NCBI GenBank assembly: GCA_937124505.1
Contig: CAKZKV010000348.1
Location: 1 to 7,580 of the forward strand
Reading direction: 5' to 3'
Length of the DNA: 7,580 bases
DNA from: an uncultured Alphaproteobacteria bacterium
GTDB lineage: Bacteria; Pseudomonadota; Alphaproteobacteria; Micavibrionales; Micavibrionaceae
Positions 6,951 to 7,580 of the stretch are shown one piece after another. A program made the translations under genes and the position numbers. Below the pieces are notes generated by a model. That model saw only the letters and a program-made list of their open reading frames with translations, was not told the DNA's origin and searched no databases. Each line of letters opens with the position of its first letter. The first letter of the stretch is position 1.

Positions 6951-6975
6951 AATAAAACATTTTCCTGTTAAGTTT

Positions 6976-7009
6976 AAAGGCCAGAACATGATATGTTCTG
7001 GCCTTTTTT
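6976..7009 (+). terminator. Intrinsic terminator after the lipoprotein gene
   Basis: AAAGGCCAGAACAT (6976-6989) pairs perfectly with ATGTTCTGGCCTTT (6993-7006) around a GAT loop, giving a 14-bp stem running into a T-run at 7004-7009. It is strong in the plus direction and lies 26 bases after the lipoprotein stop. On the minus strand the run after the stem is only TTT, so it should work less well in that direction. Confidence 0.95.
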
Positions 7010-7067
7010 ATATGCTAAAAGTATAATAATTAAATAATTAGTTAAATATCTTTATGGTATATTTCCC

Positions 7068-7151
7068 GTTCCCTGGAACAAAAAGAACAGCGGGGCACAC
7101 AATGATTCATTGTGTCTCTCGTGCTGATACTCCGCTGCTTGCGGCGGTATC
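7068..7151. repeat. Cluster of three inverted repeats in a gene-free stretch
   Basis: The DNA between the terminator and the truncated gene begins AT-rich (about 7008-7063) and then carries three dyads. They are GTTCC-CT-GGAAC (7068-7079), the perfect 19-base palindrome ACACAATGATTCATTGTGT (7097-7115), and an imperfect hairpin with arms GATAC.CCGC and GCGG..GTATC around TGCTT (7126-7151). The last lies directly after the stop codon of the minus-strand gene but has no T-run. No gene or clear promoter is seen in 6951-7153 beyond these and the terminator. Function unknown; the 19-mer has the form of a dimeric-protein binding site. Confidence 0.5.
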
Positions 7152-7153
7152 GT

Positions 7154-7580
7154 TTATTTGTAATCATGGACAAAGCATTCCAGAAGACGAACGCCAACGC
7201 CGGTTGCGCCTTTGGGACCGAGCGGCAGATCGTTTTTCACAAAGGCTGTCCGAGACCTGTTTCGGGTCTCAAATTTTTCTCGGTTTTCATTTAAGCGCAA
7301 AGCTTGTGTGGCCGTCAAGGGAAATCCCTTTCGAGCAAGTTCGATCGCAGGCTCCATAAGGTATTTCATTTTGAAACTGCCAAATTCCTGATGCATGTCG
7401 TAGATGCCGTATACCGTTCCCGGCACTCCGGCTCCCAACCGAGTGTCCAAACTCAAGCCTTCTCTGATCTCGCCGTTGGCATCTAAGTAGAGCTCAGCGA
7501 AGGCATTTAGGGGAGCTCTTTCTCGATAGTCCAGCGAAGCAGTGTAGCCATCATTTCTGCGCATTACCATAAACCCTCCG
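7154..7580 (-). pseudogene. ggt: Gamma-glutamyltransferase gene, 3'-truncated (5' part beyond the window)
   Basis: GGT cleaves the gamma-glutamyl bond of glutathione and related compounds, usually in the periplasm, after self-cleavage into large and small subunits. The visible part is a stretch of the large subunit. It opens at the edge with GGFMVMR, then has SLDYRERAP (its Arg matches the substrate-carboxylate Arg114 of the E. coli enzyme), LGAGVPGTVYGIY, and PAIELARKGF. Family resemblance continues to FVKNDLPLGPKG (codons to about 7208), where the next family residues would be D.LVQ.. . Instead 17 unrelated codons (ATGVGVRLLECFVHDYK) run to a TAA at 7154-7156. The rest of the large subunit and the whole small subunit, including the catalytic Thr, are missing, and no other frame nearby restores them. 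The product should be inactive. There are no internal stops in the remaining part, so the break may be recent. An assembly join is an alternative. Confidence 0.78.

Noticed and set aside
7150..7212. A shifted frame after the ggt break that reads QPALA, reminiscent of the family's next QP.LA segment
   Set aside because: The residues before and after do not fit the family and the frame soon becomes unrelated, so a simple frameshift does not restore the gene.

Overview
The window looks like chromosomal DNA of an alphaproteobacterium. The basis is the compact FtsK (802 residues, four N-terminal membrane segments), an alanine racemase followed by an MlaE-type permease, and a short alphaproteobacterial-looking lipoprotein. 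Base composition is fairly balanced. I cannot name a genus. Most of the window is ordinary housekeeping DNA, and I see no convincing new multi-gene system. The unusual material is regulatory (nested dyads) and at the right end (a broken gene beside unexplained palindromes).

Left part, minus strand (1-3077): a TetR-family regulator cut by the left edge lies downstream of ftsK. It has its own well-formed promoter, whose spacer and flanks are filled by a nested inverted repeat, as expected of an autoregulated repressor. ftsK has a good sigma70-type promoter in a 125-bp divergent region shared with alr.

Middle, plus strand (3102-6487): alr supplies D-alanine for peptidoglycan. After a 139-bp gap holding a short dispersed-type palindrome comes an MlaE-family permease of a lipid-transport ABC system, with no ATPase gene next to it. 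Two soluble enzymes of unknown substrate follow: a small transglutaminase-like protein with a visible Cys-His-Asp triad, and a HAD-superfamily hydrolase with a helical cap. They share strand and spacing with the permease, but nothing in the sequence proves a common pathway.

Right part (6484-7580): a small lipoprotein gene has its own candidate promoter and a strong intrinsic terminator. Next come about 140 bp of AT-rich and then dyad-rich DNA. The right edge holds a gamma-glutamyltransferase gene on the minus strand. It matches the family up to about position 7208, then runs into unrelated sequence and stops, so it lacks the catalytic small subunit and is read as a truncated pseudogene.
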